DNA of 64,000 nucleotides from Oscillospiraceae bacterium (GCA_015065935.1 SVPI01000001.1:62001-126000); one strand, 5' to 3'; shown: positions 1 to 9,018, counted from the stretch's first letter. Notes: generated by a model not told the origin, from the letters alone. Program-made: numbers and translations.

Positions 1-2
1 AC

Positions 3-113
3 AATGCTTGTTATTCGCCACAAAACAAAGCACAAACGATTTATGGTGGGTTTACCGCTGATAATATTGCTGCACGCTGTAATATTGCTGCTTGTAATAC
101 ACTATTTTCCTAA
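3..113 (+). CDS. Possible 3' end of a gene cut by the window edge
   Basis: An open frame enters from the left edge and stops at TAA 111-113, just before a strong terminator. It would encode the last 36 residues of a protein with three cysteines and a repeated NIAA-type element (DNA: two imperfect copies of taatattgctgc). A second frame is also open to 124, so the reading frame is not certain. No family is recognised. The terminator directly downstream supports a plus-strand gene ending here. Confidence 0.3.
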   Translation, partial: NACYSPQNKAQTIYGGFTADNIAARCNIAACNTLFS

Positions 114-124
114 TTTTCTAACAT

Positions 125-158
125 AAAAAACCGAGTACAAGAAGTACTCGGTTTTTTG
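125..158. terminator. Bidirectional intrinsic terminator
   Basis: Perfect stem ccgagtac/gtactcgg with a 5-nt loop, with an A-run before and a T-run after it. It can end the gene tail on the plus strand and the GH2 gene on the minus strand. Confidence 0.85.
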
Positions 159-160
159 TT

Positions 161-2653
161 TTACAGTTGATTCATTTGTGTAACGTTAAATTTGCTTGCC
201 TTGCCATCTATTTTAACGGTTATAACCTCATTTGGTAAAAGGGAAAGGAAGTTTTTATCGGTTAGCAGGGGAGTATTATCCTTAGAAAATGCGCCGATTT
301 CGTTAAAATAGGCAATGCGGGGCGATCTATTTGCGATAACAAATTCACTACTACTGATTTTTATAACCTCTAAATCGCACTTTTCGGTTTTAAGAAGGGG
401 AGCAAAAAGATTTTCTTTTCCCTTTGTAAACACCCACTCACCTAAAACCCCATTAAGATTTGTGGCGGTCATTCTAACAATGTTAATTTCGCCATCAATT
501 TTAAACTTAATGTCGGCAAGGGTTATTGTGCCGCAGTCCTTAACATTTTCAAAGCTAAAGGTCTCGGTTTCCTCACCCATTTCGTTAAAGATGCTGATTT
601 GAACGGTGCCAAAATCAAAATCGTTATCGGTACAAAGGAAGGGTGTAAAAGTAATTTCACCCTTATCGTTCCCATAGGGTCTATCATATTTAAGACCGCC
701 GAGCTGATGGGAAAAGCCTTTTTTAGTTTCATAGAATGCGGGCTTTGCGTAGCCATCAAATTCCAAAAGACTTGTGTTTTGGGCATTCGGGAAGGGCTCG
801 GCACCCATCCAAACAATTAGTCCTGTTTTCTTTGAATCAAAATATCTTATTGCGGCACAGGTGGTTTTAAGGGCCTCGGCCTGAATAAAGCGGGATGCGG
901 CAATATAGGCGGCAAGCTTATCGGGATAGCTTTCAAAGTTTCCGAAAAGCTCGGTTAGCTCATCAAGGCGAATCCACCAGGCGCCTCTACTTGACCAAAA
1001 CTCTGTTTTGTAGCTTGGCGGCCAAATATCCTTTGTGCAATATTTTTTAATTGCTTCATATCTTGCGCTTGAGGGTGCGCCAACCTCCGAAAACAGCAGG
1101 CTCTTTTCCTCATAAAAATAGGTGTAATGGCGGTCTGGTCCAATATAATCCCAAGGTCCGTGGGCATCGCCGTTTATCCAGCCGCCCTCGCTATTTTCGT
1201 TAAATCGTGGGTCAGGAATGCGGGAGGGGGTATCGGGTAGGTAAAGAGTTTCGGGATTATGCTCTCTTACAAGGTTGCCGAGCGACCTAATATTATCGCT
1301 AATTTCTTCATCAACGGGCAAATAGTTGGAAAGGTAAAGCTCGTTTCCACTGCACCAATAGGTAAGGCTTACGTGGGAGCGTGCGTGGAGAATATGCTGT
1401 TTTGAAATCTTGAGCAGGTTTTCAATGTAGGCGGGGTCCTCATTTGGAGCATTATCAATGCCGCTTGAGGATTGTGGGAAATCCTGCCAGACCATAATTC
1501 CAAGCTTATCGCAAAGGTTATAAAAGGTGGTGGTTTCCTTGTTGGCGCCGCCCCAAACGCGGATAATGTTGCAGTTCATTTTTGCAAAGCGCTCTAAAAT
1601 GAAAAGATAATCCTTTTCTCTGACAGAGCCATAAAATGGGGAAAGGGGCACCCAGTCAATGCCGCGAAGTGGAATAAGGCGGTCATTTATTTTAACCGAA
1701 TAGGGCAGGCAGTTTTTGGGCGCGCCATCGGGCACAACATATTCAAGTTTTCTAAAGCCCACCTGCTTTTGGTTTGTGTCAATAATCTTTCCGTTTTTAT
1801 CATAAAGGGAAATTTCAGCGGTGTATAGGGGCTGATTTCCAAAGCCTAGCGGGAACCATTTTTCAATATTTAAACCATCAAGCTTAAGTGTAATATTATT
1901 GGTTCCTTTAATGGTAGAAAAACTACTTTCGGTTTTGCCGATAATTTTGTTATCTTTTTTAAGCGCAAGGCTTACATTAAGTTCCGTTTCATTTAAGCCT
2001 ACAAGGGTGAGCTCGCCACAAAGGGAACCGCCATTTTCGCAAAGTGTGGTTTTGGGATAAAAATCCTCTATATAAGCGCAGTTAACCGCTTCAATCCAAA
2101 CATCGCCGAAAATGCCAATGTTAACAAGGCGGGGACACCAGTCCCAACCATAATTAAAGCGAGATTTTAAAATTGAGGTTTTGCTGGTGTAGCCCACCTG
2201 GCCATCAACCTCGGGCGGCTGCAGAAAAACAATTTTAAGCTGATTTTCCTTATCGAGATAAACCGCATCGGTAACATCCACACGGTAGGGAAGCATCATT
2301 TCATTGAATTCCAAAATCTGATTATCGTTAAGAAAAACAAAGCCGTTAAAATCAAGACCCTCAAAATAAAGATAATATTTATCGGCCTTTTCGGAGATAC
2401 AAAAGGTTTTGGTGTAAACCCATTCGCGGTTTTCAATCCATTCAATGTTTCTGAAATTGGTACCTACATTCCAGTCCTCAATAATTCCGTTATTAAATAA
2501 ATCGGTTTGAACGCTGCCGGGAACGGTTGCGAGAATTTCGGGAACAACAGGGGCAGAAAAGCCGTTTGTTTCCATAACCTTGCCATAATGCCATTGGTGC
2601 TTTACCCAACCAACAAGTGTCCAGTCGTTTCCGCTTAATAAAATTTTGCTCAT
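161..2653 (-). CDS. GH2 beta-mannosidase
   Basis: An 830-residue GH2 glycosidase of the beta-mannosidase type, which removes terminal beta-D-mannose from manno-oligosaccharides or N-glycan cores. It has an N-terminal jelly-roll sugar-binding region (KPWEY-like start, YGWDWCPRLVN around 165-175), immunoglobulin-like domains and a TIM barrel. The acid/base is E438 in WCSGNELYL and the likely nucleophile is E523 in FSEVGAPSS. RIWGG and WQDF barrel motifs are also present. No signal peptide is seen, so it probably acts in the cytoplasm on imported oligosaccharides. The start ATG follows a GTGAGG ribosome site and its own promoter at 2688-2716. It is monocistronic and shares only the terminator with the left-hand gene. 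A second GH2 gene of the same type lies at 6859-9003. The substrate is inferred from the family. Confidence 0.88.
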   Translation of the reverse strand: MSKILLSGNDWTLVGWVKHQWHYGKVMETNGFSAPVVPEILATVPGSVQTDLFNNGIIEDWNVGTNFRNIEWIENREWVYTKTFCISEKADKYYLYFEGLDFNGFVFLNDNQILEFNEMMLPYRVDVTDAVYLDKENQLKIVFLQPPEVDGQVGYTSKTSILKSRFNYGWDWCPRLVNIGIFGDVWIEAVNCAYIEDFYPKTTLCENGGSLCGELTLVGLNETELNVSLALKKDNKIIGKTESSFSTIKGTNNITLKLDGLNIEKWFPLGFGNQPLYTAEISLYDKNGKIIDTNQKQVGFRKLEYVVPDGAPKNCLPYSVKINDRLIPLRGIDWVPLSPFYGSVREKDYLFILERFAKMNCNIIRVWGGANKETTTFYNLCDKLGIMVWQDFPQSSSGIDNAPNEDPAYIENLLKISKQHILHARSHVSLTYWCSGNELYLSNYLPVDEEISDNIRSLGNLVREHNPETLYLPDTPSRIPDPRFNENSEGGWINGDAHGPWDYIGPDRHYTYFYEEKSLLFSEVGAPSSARYEAIKKYCTKDIWPPSYKTEFWSSRGAWWIRLDELTELFGNFESYPDKLAAYIAASRFIQAEALKTTCAAIRYFDSKKTGLIVWMGAEPFPNAQNTSLLEFDGYAKPAFYETKKGFSHQLGGLKYDRPYGNDKGEITFTPFLCTDNDFDFGTVQISIFNEMGEETETFSFENVKDCGTITLADIKFKIDGEINIVRMTATNLNGVLGEWVFTKGKENLFAPLLKTEKCDLEVIKISSSEFVIANRSPRIAYFNEIGAFSKDNTPLLTDKNFLSLLPNEVITVKIDGKASKFNVTQMNQL

Positions 2654-2687
2654 AACACTAACCTCACTTTAAAAAGGAGTTTAGGTA

Positions 2688-2716
2688 ATTATAGCATACC
2701 AAAAATGCAATATCAA
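2688..2716 (-). promoter_or_regulatory. Promoter of the GH2 gene
   Basis: Reads TTGATA, 17-nt spacer, TATAAT on the minus strand, about 35 nt before the GH2 start codon. Confidence 0.7.
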
Positions 2717-2733
2717 GAAAAAAGAGGAATAGG

Positions 2734-2762
2734 TTGAATAAAAATAGAATGTATGTTATATT
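2734..2762 (+). promoter_or_regulatory. Promoter of the DUF2752 gene
   Basis: TTGAAT, 17-nt spacer, TATATT, about 30 nt before the coding start. It diverges from the GH2 promoter. Confidence 0.55.
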
Positions 2763-2791
2763 TACTGTAAGAAGGCGAGGTGGCGGCAATT

Positions 2792-3115
2792 TTGAAAATT
2801 ACAAATTTAAAGGAAAAGCTTATTGCGATTTTTGCAATTGTTCTTGTTGCCGTTGTTTTATGGCTTTTAAAGGTGCCCTGTGTTTTTAAGGCATTGTTTA
2901 ACATAGAATGCATTGGCTGCGGAATGACAAGGGCATTCCTTTCAGCAATTAAGCTCGATTTTGTTTCAGCCTTTTCCTACCACAAAATGTTTTGGTCACT
3001 GCCTATTTTGGTACTTTATTTTTTGCTTGATGGGAAACTTTTTAAAAATAAAATCATAAATATTACAGTGCTTATTTTAATAGGCATTGGCTTCCTTTTA
3101 AATTGGGCTTTTTAA
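2792..3115 (+). CDS. DUF2752 small membrane protein
   Basis: A 107-residue protein with the DUF2752 signature: a proline-cysteine after the first hydrophobic segment, then ECIGCGMTRAF before a second helix, and two more hydrophobic helices. The function of the family is unknown. It is an integral membrane protein with a conserved CxGCGMTRA loop. The ORF track starts at GTG 2780, but AGGTGG at 2778-2783 sits at the right distance from TTG 2792, so I prefer that start. It precedes a zinc-ribbon TM2 gene, a neighbourhood I associate with this family in Firmicutes (from memory, not checked). Confidence 0.75.
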   Translation: MKITNLKEKLIAIFAIVLVAVVLWLLKVPCVFKALFNIECIGCGMTRAFLSAIKLDFVSAFSYHKMFWSLPILVLYFLLDGKLFKNKIINITVLILIGIGFLLNWAF

Positions 3116-3138
3116 TTGTCGAAAAACATAAATTTTTG

Positions 3139-3168
3139 TTGACACAATATATAGCACTATGTTATAAT
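3139..3168 (+). promoter_or_regulatory. Promoter of the zinc-ribbon TM2 gene
   Basis: TTGACA, 18-nt spacer, TATAAT, 46 nt before the ATG. Confidence 0.75.
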
Positions 3169-3213
3169 TATAACAACTAAAAAGCGTTAAAAACGCAGAT
3201 AGGGGAATGTATT

Positions 3214-3603
3214 ATGTATTGTAAAAATTGTGGCGAAGTTATGAATGATAACCAGGCTATCTGCCTTAAGTGCGGTGTTAAAACCGGAGAGGGCAAGGCT
3301 TTTTGCGCTAACTGCGGTAATGCAGTTGCTGAAAATGCAGCAGTTTGCCTTAACTGTGGCGTTGCTATTACCCAGGGTGCAAACGGTGAGTACTTAAACG
3401 GCAAAGATAAAATCGTTATGGCACTTATCTGCTTCTTCCTTGGCGGTCTTGGTATTCACAACTTTATGATGGGCGAAACCAAGAAGGGCATTGTTAAAAT
3501 CGTTCTTTCTATTTGCTGCGGTATTGGCGGCATCCTTGCTCTTATCGACTTCATTAAAATCCTTACGGATAAATATGTTGTTGACCCTGAGAAGGCATTC
3601 TAA
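3214..3603 (+). CDS. Double zinc-ribbon TM2 domain membrane protein
   Basis: A 129-residue protein with two N-terminal zinc ribbons, each built from CxNCG and CLxCG knuckles (residues about 3-20 and 31-50). A short linker leads to a TM2 domain of two helices around a glycine-rich turn (FFLGGLGIHNFMMG near 75-90). It is probably anchored in the membrane with the metal-binding part in the cytoplasm. The role of TM2 proteins in bacteria is not established. It has its own consensus promoter and a terminator directly after the stop. The next gene is a second zinc-ribbon membrane protein, so the two may form a functional pair. Confidence 0.85.
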   Translation: MYCKNCGEVMNDNQAICLKCGVKTGEGKAFCANCGNAVAENAAVCLNCGVAITQGANGEYLNGKDKIVMALICFFLGGLGIHNFMMGETKKGIVKIVLSICCGIGGILALIDFIKILTDKYVVDPEKAF

Positions 3604-3618
3604 GAATTGTTTAAAATC

Positions 3619-3650
3619 GCCCTTGTAAAATTTTTACAAGGGCTTTTTTT
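3619..3650 (+). terminator. Intrinsic terminator
   Basis: Stem gcccttgtaaaa/ttttacaagggc followed by seven T. The T-run abuts the ribosome site of the next gene, so some read-through could supply that gene. Confidence 0.85.
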
Positions 3651-3665
3651 ATGGGAGGTTTTCTA

Positions 3666-3977
3666 GTGTTTTGTACCAATTGCGGAAGGGAAATTGATGA
3701 CAAGGCTGCAGTTTGCCTTGGTTGCGGCTGCTCCGTAAAATCAAAAAGCGATGCATCGAAGGATACAGGCAGCATCGGCTGGGGCTTCCTTGGCTTTTTT
3801 GTACCGCTGGCAGGCTTTATTCTTTGGGCGGTGCTTAATGATACACAGCCTAAAAATGCCAAGAAAGCAGGAATTGGCGCAATTATCGGCATTATTGCAT
3901 CGGTTGTTGGTGCAGTTTTACTGTATGTGCTTTATTTTGCAATATTACTGTTTATCGGAACAGGCTTGTCATTTTAA
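3666..3977 (+). CDS. Zinc-ribbon membrane protein
   Basis: A 103-residue protein with one N-terminal zinc ribbon (FCTNCG then CLGCGC) and two hydrophobic helices around residues 40-57 and 70-98. It resembles the preceding protein in design but has no clear TM2 signature. The track begins at ATG 3651 inside the terminator tail, but GGGAGG at 3653-3658 points to GTG 3666, which also places the first CxxC at the usual third residue. Function unknown. A terminator follows at 3992. Confidence 0.75.
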   Translation: MFCTNCGREIDDKAAVCLGCGCSVKSKSDASKDTGSIGWGFLGFFVPLAGFILWAVLNDTQPKNAKKAGIGAIIGIIASVVGAVLLYVLYFAILLFIGTGLSF

Positions 3978-3991
3978 ATTCAAAAAGTTTC

Positions 3992-4025
3992 AAAAAAGAC
4001 CGCTCCGTGTGTTCGGTCTTTTTTG
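3992..4025 (+). terminator. Intrinsic terminator
   Basis: Stem aagaccg/cggtctt with an 11-nt loop and a T-run. Confidence 0.75.
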
Positions 4026-4047
4026 TTTGAGAGGAAAGAATTTTTTA

Positions 4048-4797
4048 GTGTTTAATTTTTTTGTAAGTGATGAAAACAGAAACGGTAATTCCTTTTTAAT
4101 TTCGGGAAAGGACTATAACCACATTAAAAATGTTTTAAGAATGAATGTGGGAGATACCTTCTTTGTTAGCTCGGCAGGGCATAGCCATTTGTGCGCCCTT
4201 AAGGAGTTTTTAACTGACAGTCTTATTGCCGAAATTGTAGAGGAAAACTGCAATGATACAACATTGCCCATTAATATTATTTTATTCCAAGGCCTTCCTA
4301 AGGGCGATAAAATGGAGCTTATTATTCAAAAAACAGTGGAGCTGGGTGTTAGCGAAATTGTTCCCACCGAAATGAAAAACTGTGTTGTTAAAATTGAGGA
4401 TAAGAAAAAGGATGTAAAGCGCAGCCGCTGGCAGGCAATAAGCGAAGCCGCCGCAAAGCAGAGCAAATGCAATTTTGTGCCCGAAATTAGCGAAATTTCC
4501 TCTTTTAACGATGTTTTAAAGCGGGTAAAAGATACCGACTTGTTTTTGGTGCCTTATGAAAATGAGGATGGAATTTTATCAACTAAAAACTGCCTTTGTG
4601 AAATTAAAAAGGGTATGACGGTTGGTCTGCTCATTGGCCCTGAGGGCGGCTTTAATGATGCTGAAATAGAGGCTTTGAAAGCGGCGGGGGCAAAAACGGT
4701 GTCACTGGGGAAGCGCATTTTGCGCACCGAAACGGCGGCAATAACGGCGGTTTCAATGTGTATGCTCTATGCAGAAATGATGGTGGAAAATGATTAA
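4048..4797 (+). CDS. rsmE: 16S rRNA m3U1498 methyltransferase RsmE
   Basis: A 249-residue SPOUT-class RNA methyltransferase that N3-methylates U1498 of 16S rRNA using SAM. A PUA-like N-terminal region (DYNHIKNVLRM) precedes the knot domain with GLPKGDKMELIIQKTVELG, the LIGPEGGF SAM loop, and LGKRILRTETA, all diagnostic for RsmE. The track ORF runs 99 codons further upstream through the previous gene and its terminator. GAGAGGAAAG before GTG 4048 gives the family's normal length. It overlaps rsmF by 8 nt, so rsmE-rsmF-sfsA are translationally coupled. Confidence 0.93.
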   Translation: MFNFFVSDENRNGNSFLISGKDYNHIKNVLRMNVGDTFFVSSAGHSHLCALKEFLTDSLIAEIVEENCNDTTLPINIILFQGLPKGDKMELIIQKTVELGVSEIVPTEMKNCVVKIEDKKKDVKRSRWQAISEAAAKQSKCNFVPEISEISSFNDVLKRVKDTDLFLVPYENEDGILSTKNCLCEIKKGMTVGLLIGPEGGFNDAEIEALKAAGAKTVSLGKRILRTETAAITAVSMCMLYAEMMVEND

Positions 4798-6145
4798 GCT
4801 GCCCGATATTTACGAAAAAAGAATGGCAGGTCTTTTAGGTGGCGAGTTTGAAAGCTACAAGCAGGCGCTAAATTTGGAGCCTTGTCGCGCATTTAGGGTT
4901 AACACAAATAAAATCTCCCTTGAAGAATTTGAAAAAATAAATCCCTTTGGCAGTGAGAAAATCCCTTACACCGAAAACGGATTTTATCTCGATTTCGAAA
5001 GGATTGGAAATAACCCTTATCACCACGCGGGGCTTATTTATGTTCAGGAGCCTGCCGCAATGGCACCTGCCGAATGTACTGATATTGAATCTGATTGGTG
5101 GGTGCTTGATATGTGTGCCGCCCCGGGTGGAAAAAGCACACAAATTGCAAATAAGCTTCACAAAAATGGCCTGCTTGTTTCTAATGAAATTATTGCATCA
5201 AGATGCAAAATTTTAAGCGGTAATATTGAGCGCTTAGGCGTTAAGAATGCCGTTGTAACCTGTGCTGATACCGCTTTTCTTGCCAAAACCTTTCCAAAAA
5301 CCTTTGACCTTATTATGGTTGATGCCCCCTGTTCGGGAGAAGGAATGTTCAGAAAGGAAGCGGCGGCTGTTAGCGAGTGGAGCGAGGAAAACGTTTTAAA
5401 ATGCGCCGCAAGGCAGGCTGAAATTTTAGAAAATGCCGTAAAGCTTTTAAAGGATGGCGGAACAATTATTTATGCCACCTGCACCTTCTCTTTAGAGGAG
5501 AATGAGATGGTTATAGACCGCTTTATTAAAGCCCACCCCGATTTTTGCCTTGTTAAACCGAAAGAAGAGGTGGTAGAGGCCACAACCGAGGGTATTAATT
5601 TTGACGGCTGTGAAACCCAAAACATTCATTTTGCCCGCCGTTTTTATCCTCACAAAGGCAGGGGAGAGGGTCAGTTTATGGCGGTTCTGAAAAATACTAA
5701 AGAAAAGCCCACCGTTAAAAGCACTGTAAAATCTACCCAAAGGATTGAGAAAATTGTTTTTGATTTTCTTGATGATATTTTAGAGGGCTATGATAAAACG
5801 GCAGTTAAAATGGTAAACGGAACCCCTGTTTATTTTGAAAGCGACTTTGATTTAAACGGAATAAAGCCGTTTTTGTGCGGCGTTACAATTGGTGAAATTA
5901 GAAAGAACTATATTTTGCCCCACCACCAGCTTTTCTCGGCTCTTGGGGATAAATTTAAAAGAAAAATTAATCTTTCGGTAGCTGATAAGCGGGTTTTGCA
6001 GTTTTTACACGGTGAGGAAATTGAGGTAGAATGCGAAAACGGATTTGCCGCCGTTCTTGTTGATGGTGCACCTCTTGGCGGTGTTAAGGTTGTAAATGGC
6101 ACCGCTAAAAACTATTATCCAAAGGGCTTAAGGATAAATTTATGA
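4790..6145 (+). CDS. rsmF: RsmF-type rRNA (cytosine-C5) methyltransferase
   Basis: A 451-residue m5C RNA methyltransferase of the NOL1/NOP2/Sun family, RsmF/YebU branch. It shows the SAM motif LDMCAAPGGKS near residue 105, DAPCSGEGMFRK with one catalytic cysteine, and ATCTFS with the second catalytic cysteine. The C-terminal part (about 310-451) matches the extra RNA-binding region of long RsmF proteins. The expected substrate is 16S rRNA near C1407, but Gram-positive homologues can modify additional positions. Its ATG overlaps rsmE, and its TGA overlaps the sfsA start as ATGA. Confidence 0.88.
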   Translation: MIKLPDIYEKRMAGLLGGEFESYKQALNLEPCRAFRVNTNKISLEEFEKINPFGSEKIPYTENGFYLDFERIGNNPYHHAGLIYVQEPAAMAPAECTDIESDWWVLDMCAAPGGKSTQIANKLHKNGLLVSNEIIASRCKILSGNIERLGVKNAVVTCADTAFLAKTFPKTFDLIMVDAPCSGEGMFRKEAAAVSEWSEENVLKCAARQAEILENAVKLLKDGGTIIYATCTFSLEENEMVIDRFIKAHPDFCLVKPKEEVVEATTEGINFDGCETQNIHFARRFYPHKGRGEGQFMAVLKNTKEKPTVKSTVKSTQRIEKIVFDFLDDILEGYDKTAVKMVNGTPVYFESDFDLNGIKPFLCGVTIGEIRKNYILPHHQLFSALGDKFKRKINLSVADKRVLQFLHGEEIEVECENGFAAVLVDGAPLGGVKVVNGTAKNYYPKGLRINL

Positions 6146-6822
6146 GATATGAAAACATTGTAAAGGGCATATTTTTAAGCCGCCCAAACAGGTTTATTGC
6201 CGAGGTTTTAATTGATGGCATAAAGCAAACCGTTCATGTTAAAAATACAGGGCGGTGTAAAGAACTGCTTATAAAGGGAAATGAGGTTTGGCTCCAAAAA
6301 TCCCATAATCCTCTTCGCAAAACTGCCTATGACCTTATTGCCGTTAAAAAGGGCGATATGCTTATAAATATGGATTCCCAAATTCCAAATGCCGTAGCGG
6401 CAGAGTGGCTGAAAAAAGGACAGCTTTTTTCAAAGGAAGCGGTTATTAAAAGGGAGGTTACCTTTGGTAATTCCCGCTTTGATTTATTTATTGAGGACAA
6501 AAACCGCAAGGCTTTTATTGAGGTTAAGGGCGTAACGCTAGAAAATGATGGTATAGCAAGTTTCCCTGATGCTCCAACTCTTCGCGGTGTTAAGCATATT
6601 AACGAACTGATAAAATGTGCCCAAAACGGATTTGAGGCTTACATAATTTTTATAATTCAAATGAAGGGCGTGCGCCTTTTTACACCTAACTACGAAACCC
6701 ACGCCGAGTTTGGAGAAGCGCTTAAAAAAGCACAAGAAAACGGTGTAAATATAATTGCTCTTGACTGCAAGGTAGACGAAAACTCTATTGAAGCTGACAA
6801 CTTTATAAACGTTAAAATATAA
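6142..6822 (+). CDS. sfsA: SfsA family DNA/RNA-binding nuclease-like protein
   Basis: A 226-residue SfsA homologue. In E. coli SfsA was named for sugar fermentation stimulation, and the family carries a PD-(D/E)XK-like nuclease fold. An OB-like N-terminal part (FLSRPNRFIAEV, HVKNTGRCKELL) precedes the nuclease core RFDLFIED...AFIEVKGVTLE near residues 112-135. The ATGA overlap with rsmF shows coupling. The true substrate in Firmicutes is not known. A strong bidirectional terminator follows. Confidence 0.9.
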   Translation: MRYENIVKGIFLSRPNRFIAEVLIDGIKQTVHVKNTGRCKELLIKGNEVWLQKSHNPLRKTAYDLIAVKKGDMLINMDSQIPNAVAAEWLKKGQLFSKEAVIKREVTFGNSRFDLFIEDKNRKAFIEVKGVTLENDGIASFPDAPTLRGVKHINELIKCAQNGFEAYIIFIIQMKGVRLFTPNYETHAEFGEALKKAQENGVNIIALDCKVDENSIEADNFINVKI

Positions 6823-6858
6823 AAAACACGAATCGCTTACGCGGTTCGTGTTTTTCTT
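6821..6858. terminator. Bidirectional terminator between sfsA and GH2
   Basis: Stem acacgaatcgc/gcggttcgtgt with loop ttac, A-run before and T-run after. It serves convergent genes. Confidence 0.88.
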
Positions 6859-9003
6859 TTAGAAGTTAAGTGCGTTAACATCTGTAACCACAGGAACGTT
6901 AATTTGATAGTGAAGCTTGTAACGGTTTTCGCCGTGGTTTTTGGTTTTTAAAACAACCTCAAAGTATTCAACGTTTTCTACATAGGGTAACACAAATTTT
7001 ACGCTATGACCTTCCTTGCTTTCATTAGCCTTAGCAGTTGCGTTCTCCCAGGTCATAAGATAATAGGATTTTCCGCCGATTTCAACCGAAACCTCAATGT
7101 CCTCTGTAACCTCTTCTACAAGGTCGTTAATAAGCCAAATAGAGGCGGTGAAGGCATCGCCTGATTTGTAGGAGAACTTTTCAATTTGAGCTGAGGCTAC
7201 AACATCGCGCAGGGAATCTTTAACGGCGTAATAAGAGGGCTTGGGTCTTGCAGGGTAGGCAAGAAGTGAGTTGCCTGCTGCAACCTTCCAAGGCTCGTTA
7301 TAGCACCAGTTAAGCGCCATTGAGCAATAAGGCTTCTGGCGGCGCGCGGCTTCGAAAATTGCCTTATAGCCCTCACGCTGGAGCCAAGCGCCATATTCGC
7401 AGCACTGCTTTGTGGTTTTCATTTCGCCGAAATAGTGCCTTAAAATATCCAAGCTTACCCAGCTTTCGGTAATCCAGGCACCCATACCGTGGTGTAATTT
7501 CCAGGTTTCGGTTGGGGTGGGGAAGTCAAGTTCTTCTTCAGGGATAATTTCCTTTAAAATGTCATATTCGGTAATCGCGCCGCAACCAAATTCGGTGTAG
7601 GCAGTGTAATGGCATTTGTTAATAAAGGCGTGAACCTCTTGGTCGTTGTAGTCGGGCATTTTGAAAAGATATGGACCGTGGCTCATTCCGCTAAGGGGAG
7701 AGGCGAAAATAAAAGGAGTGTTGCGATCTTCCTCATAACAAATTTTATCAAGAAGCCTTAATGCGTGGTATTGCTCGGTCATTCCCGACCAGCTGTTTAG
7801 CAGCTCGTTACCGCCGCACCACATAACAAGGCAGGGGTGGAAGCGAAGATTTCTTACAATAGCTCTGGCCTCGGTTTCCAAAACCTCTAAATAATGGGGA
7901 ACATTTTTATAGTTGTTGCAGGCAAGGGTAAATTCCTGCCAAACCATAATGCCGTATTTATCGCAGTAGTCATAGAAAATATCCTTTTGAACACCTGCGC
8001 CGCCCCACATTCTGAATATGTTCATATTAGCCTGAGCGGCAAGGCGAACCATATCCTCATAATGCTTATCTGTTACATTACCGGTGAAAATATCAGGTTC
8101 AACAATGTTGGAGCCTTTGGCAAAAATTCTTCTGCCATTAAGGCAAATCGTAATGGGAGGGCGTGTGCGGCTTTTGGGGAAATCGGGAAGCTCCTCCCAG
8201 GCGCCTTCGTTGGTTAAAAGCTCGGTGCGCCTAAAGCCAACGGTTCCGCTTTTTTTGCAGGTTGCGCTTTCGGCAGTCCAGGTGTAAAGGTACTGTTCAC
8301 CCTGACCGCGGCACCACCAAAGATTTGGGTTTTGCAGAGTAAAGCAACCGTTTATACTTTCGGCAACGCACGTGCCTTCCTTATCAAAAAGACTGTACTT
8401 AATTTCGGCAGTGCTGTTTACATCAAAATGAACCGTTACAAAGGAGAAATCAGCCGATAAATCATAGGAAACATTAACCTTGCCAAAATCGGTATCCTTT
8501 CGGCTTTCAATTTGAACGCCCTGCCAAAGACCCGATGGAATAAGGCGGGGATGCCAGTCCCAACCGTAGGATGCGGGGGGCTTTACCGATTCATCAGCCT
8601 GCTTTCTGCCAAAGGGGGCATCAGCCCTTTTTGGGGGAGGTAGAATTTTAATTTTAAGTGTGTTTTCGCCATTTACTAAAAGCTCGGTTATGTCACACTC
8701 AAAGCCTTCAAACATTCCTTCGTGTGTAAAGAAAAGCTTATCGTTAATATAGCATTCGCATTCATAGTCAATGCCCTTTGTAACAAAGAAAACCTTTTCG
8801 CCGTTTTCTTTGTAATCAAACTTGGCAATGTAATACCAGGTGCTATCCTCAATAGCATCGAACTTTGTGGCGTTCAGCCCAAAGTGGTGGTCACCAAAGT
8901 TTTTGAATTCGGCATAATCCTTTTGAATGTCACCCGGAACAGTTACAGGGAAAAACTCCTTTTCACCTTCACGATTACCGAGAAATTTAAGTTCGTAGTT
9001 CAT
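6859..9003 (-). CDS. Second GH2 beta-mannosidase-like enzyme
   Basis: A 714-residue GH2 enzyme, about 115 residues shorter than the one at 161-2653. It keeps the sugar-binding domain (SYGWDWHPRLIPSG), the Ig-like domain and the TIM barrel with FRMWGGAG and WQEF. The acid/base is E400 in WCGGNELLN and the nucleophile is E471 in YTEFGCGA. It is probably cytoplasmic because no signal peptide is visible. It lies 15 nt after the isomerase-like gene on the same strand, so it is likely cotranscribed from about 10.5 kb. Beta-mannosidase is the best call, but a related GH2 activity cannot be excluded. Confidence 0.83.
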   Translation of the reverse strand: MNYELKFLGNREGEKEFFPVTVPGDIQKDYAEFKNFGDHHFGLNATKFDAIEDSTWYYIAKFDYKENGEKVFFVTKGIDYECECYINDKLFFTHEGMFEGFECDITELLVNGENTLKIKILPPPKRADAPFGRKQADESVKPPASYGWDWHPRLIPSGLWQGVQIESRKDTDFGKVNVSYDLSADFSFVTVHFDVNSTAEIKYSLFDKEGTCVAESINGCFTLQNPNLWWCRGQGEQYLYTWTAESATCKKSGTVGFRRTELLTNEGAWEELPDFPKSRTRPPITICLNGRRIFAKGSNIVEPDIFTGNVTDKHYEDMVRLAAQANMNIFRMWGGAGVQKDIFYDYCDKYGIMVWQEFTLACNNYKNVPHYLEVLETEARAIVRNLRFHPCLVMWCGGNELLNSWSGMTEQYHALRLLDKICYEEDRNTPFIFASPLSGMSHGPYLFKMPDYNDQEVHAFINKCHYTAYTEFGCGAITEYDILKEIIPEEELDFPTPTETWKLHHGMGAWITESWVSLDILRHYFGEMKTTKQCCEYGAWLQREGYKAIFEAARRQKPYCSMALNWCYNEPWKVAAGNSLLAYPARPKPSYYAVKDSLRDVVASAQIEKFSYKSGDAFTASIWLINDLVEEVTEDIEVSVEIGGKSYYLMTWENATAKANESKEGHSVKFVLPYVENVEYFEVVLKTKNHGENRYKLHYQINVPVVTDVNALNF

Positions 9004-9018
9004 AAAATTACCTCTAAA

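Noticed and set aside
3751-4047. N-terminal extension of RsmE in the ORF track
   Set aside because: It overlaps the zinc-ribbon gene and a terminator; the PUA-like start of RsmE begins at GTG 4048 after a good ribosome site.
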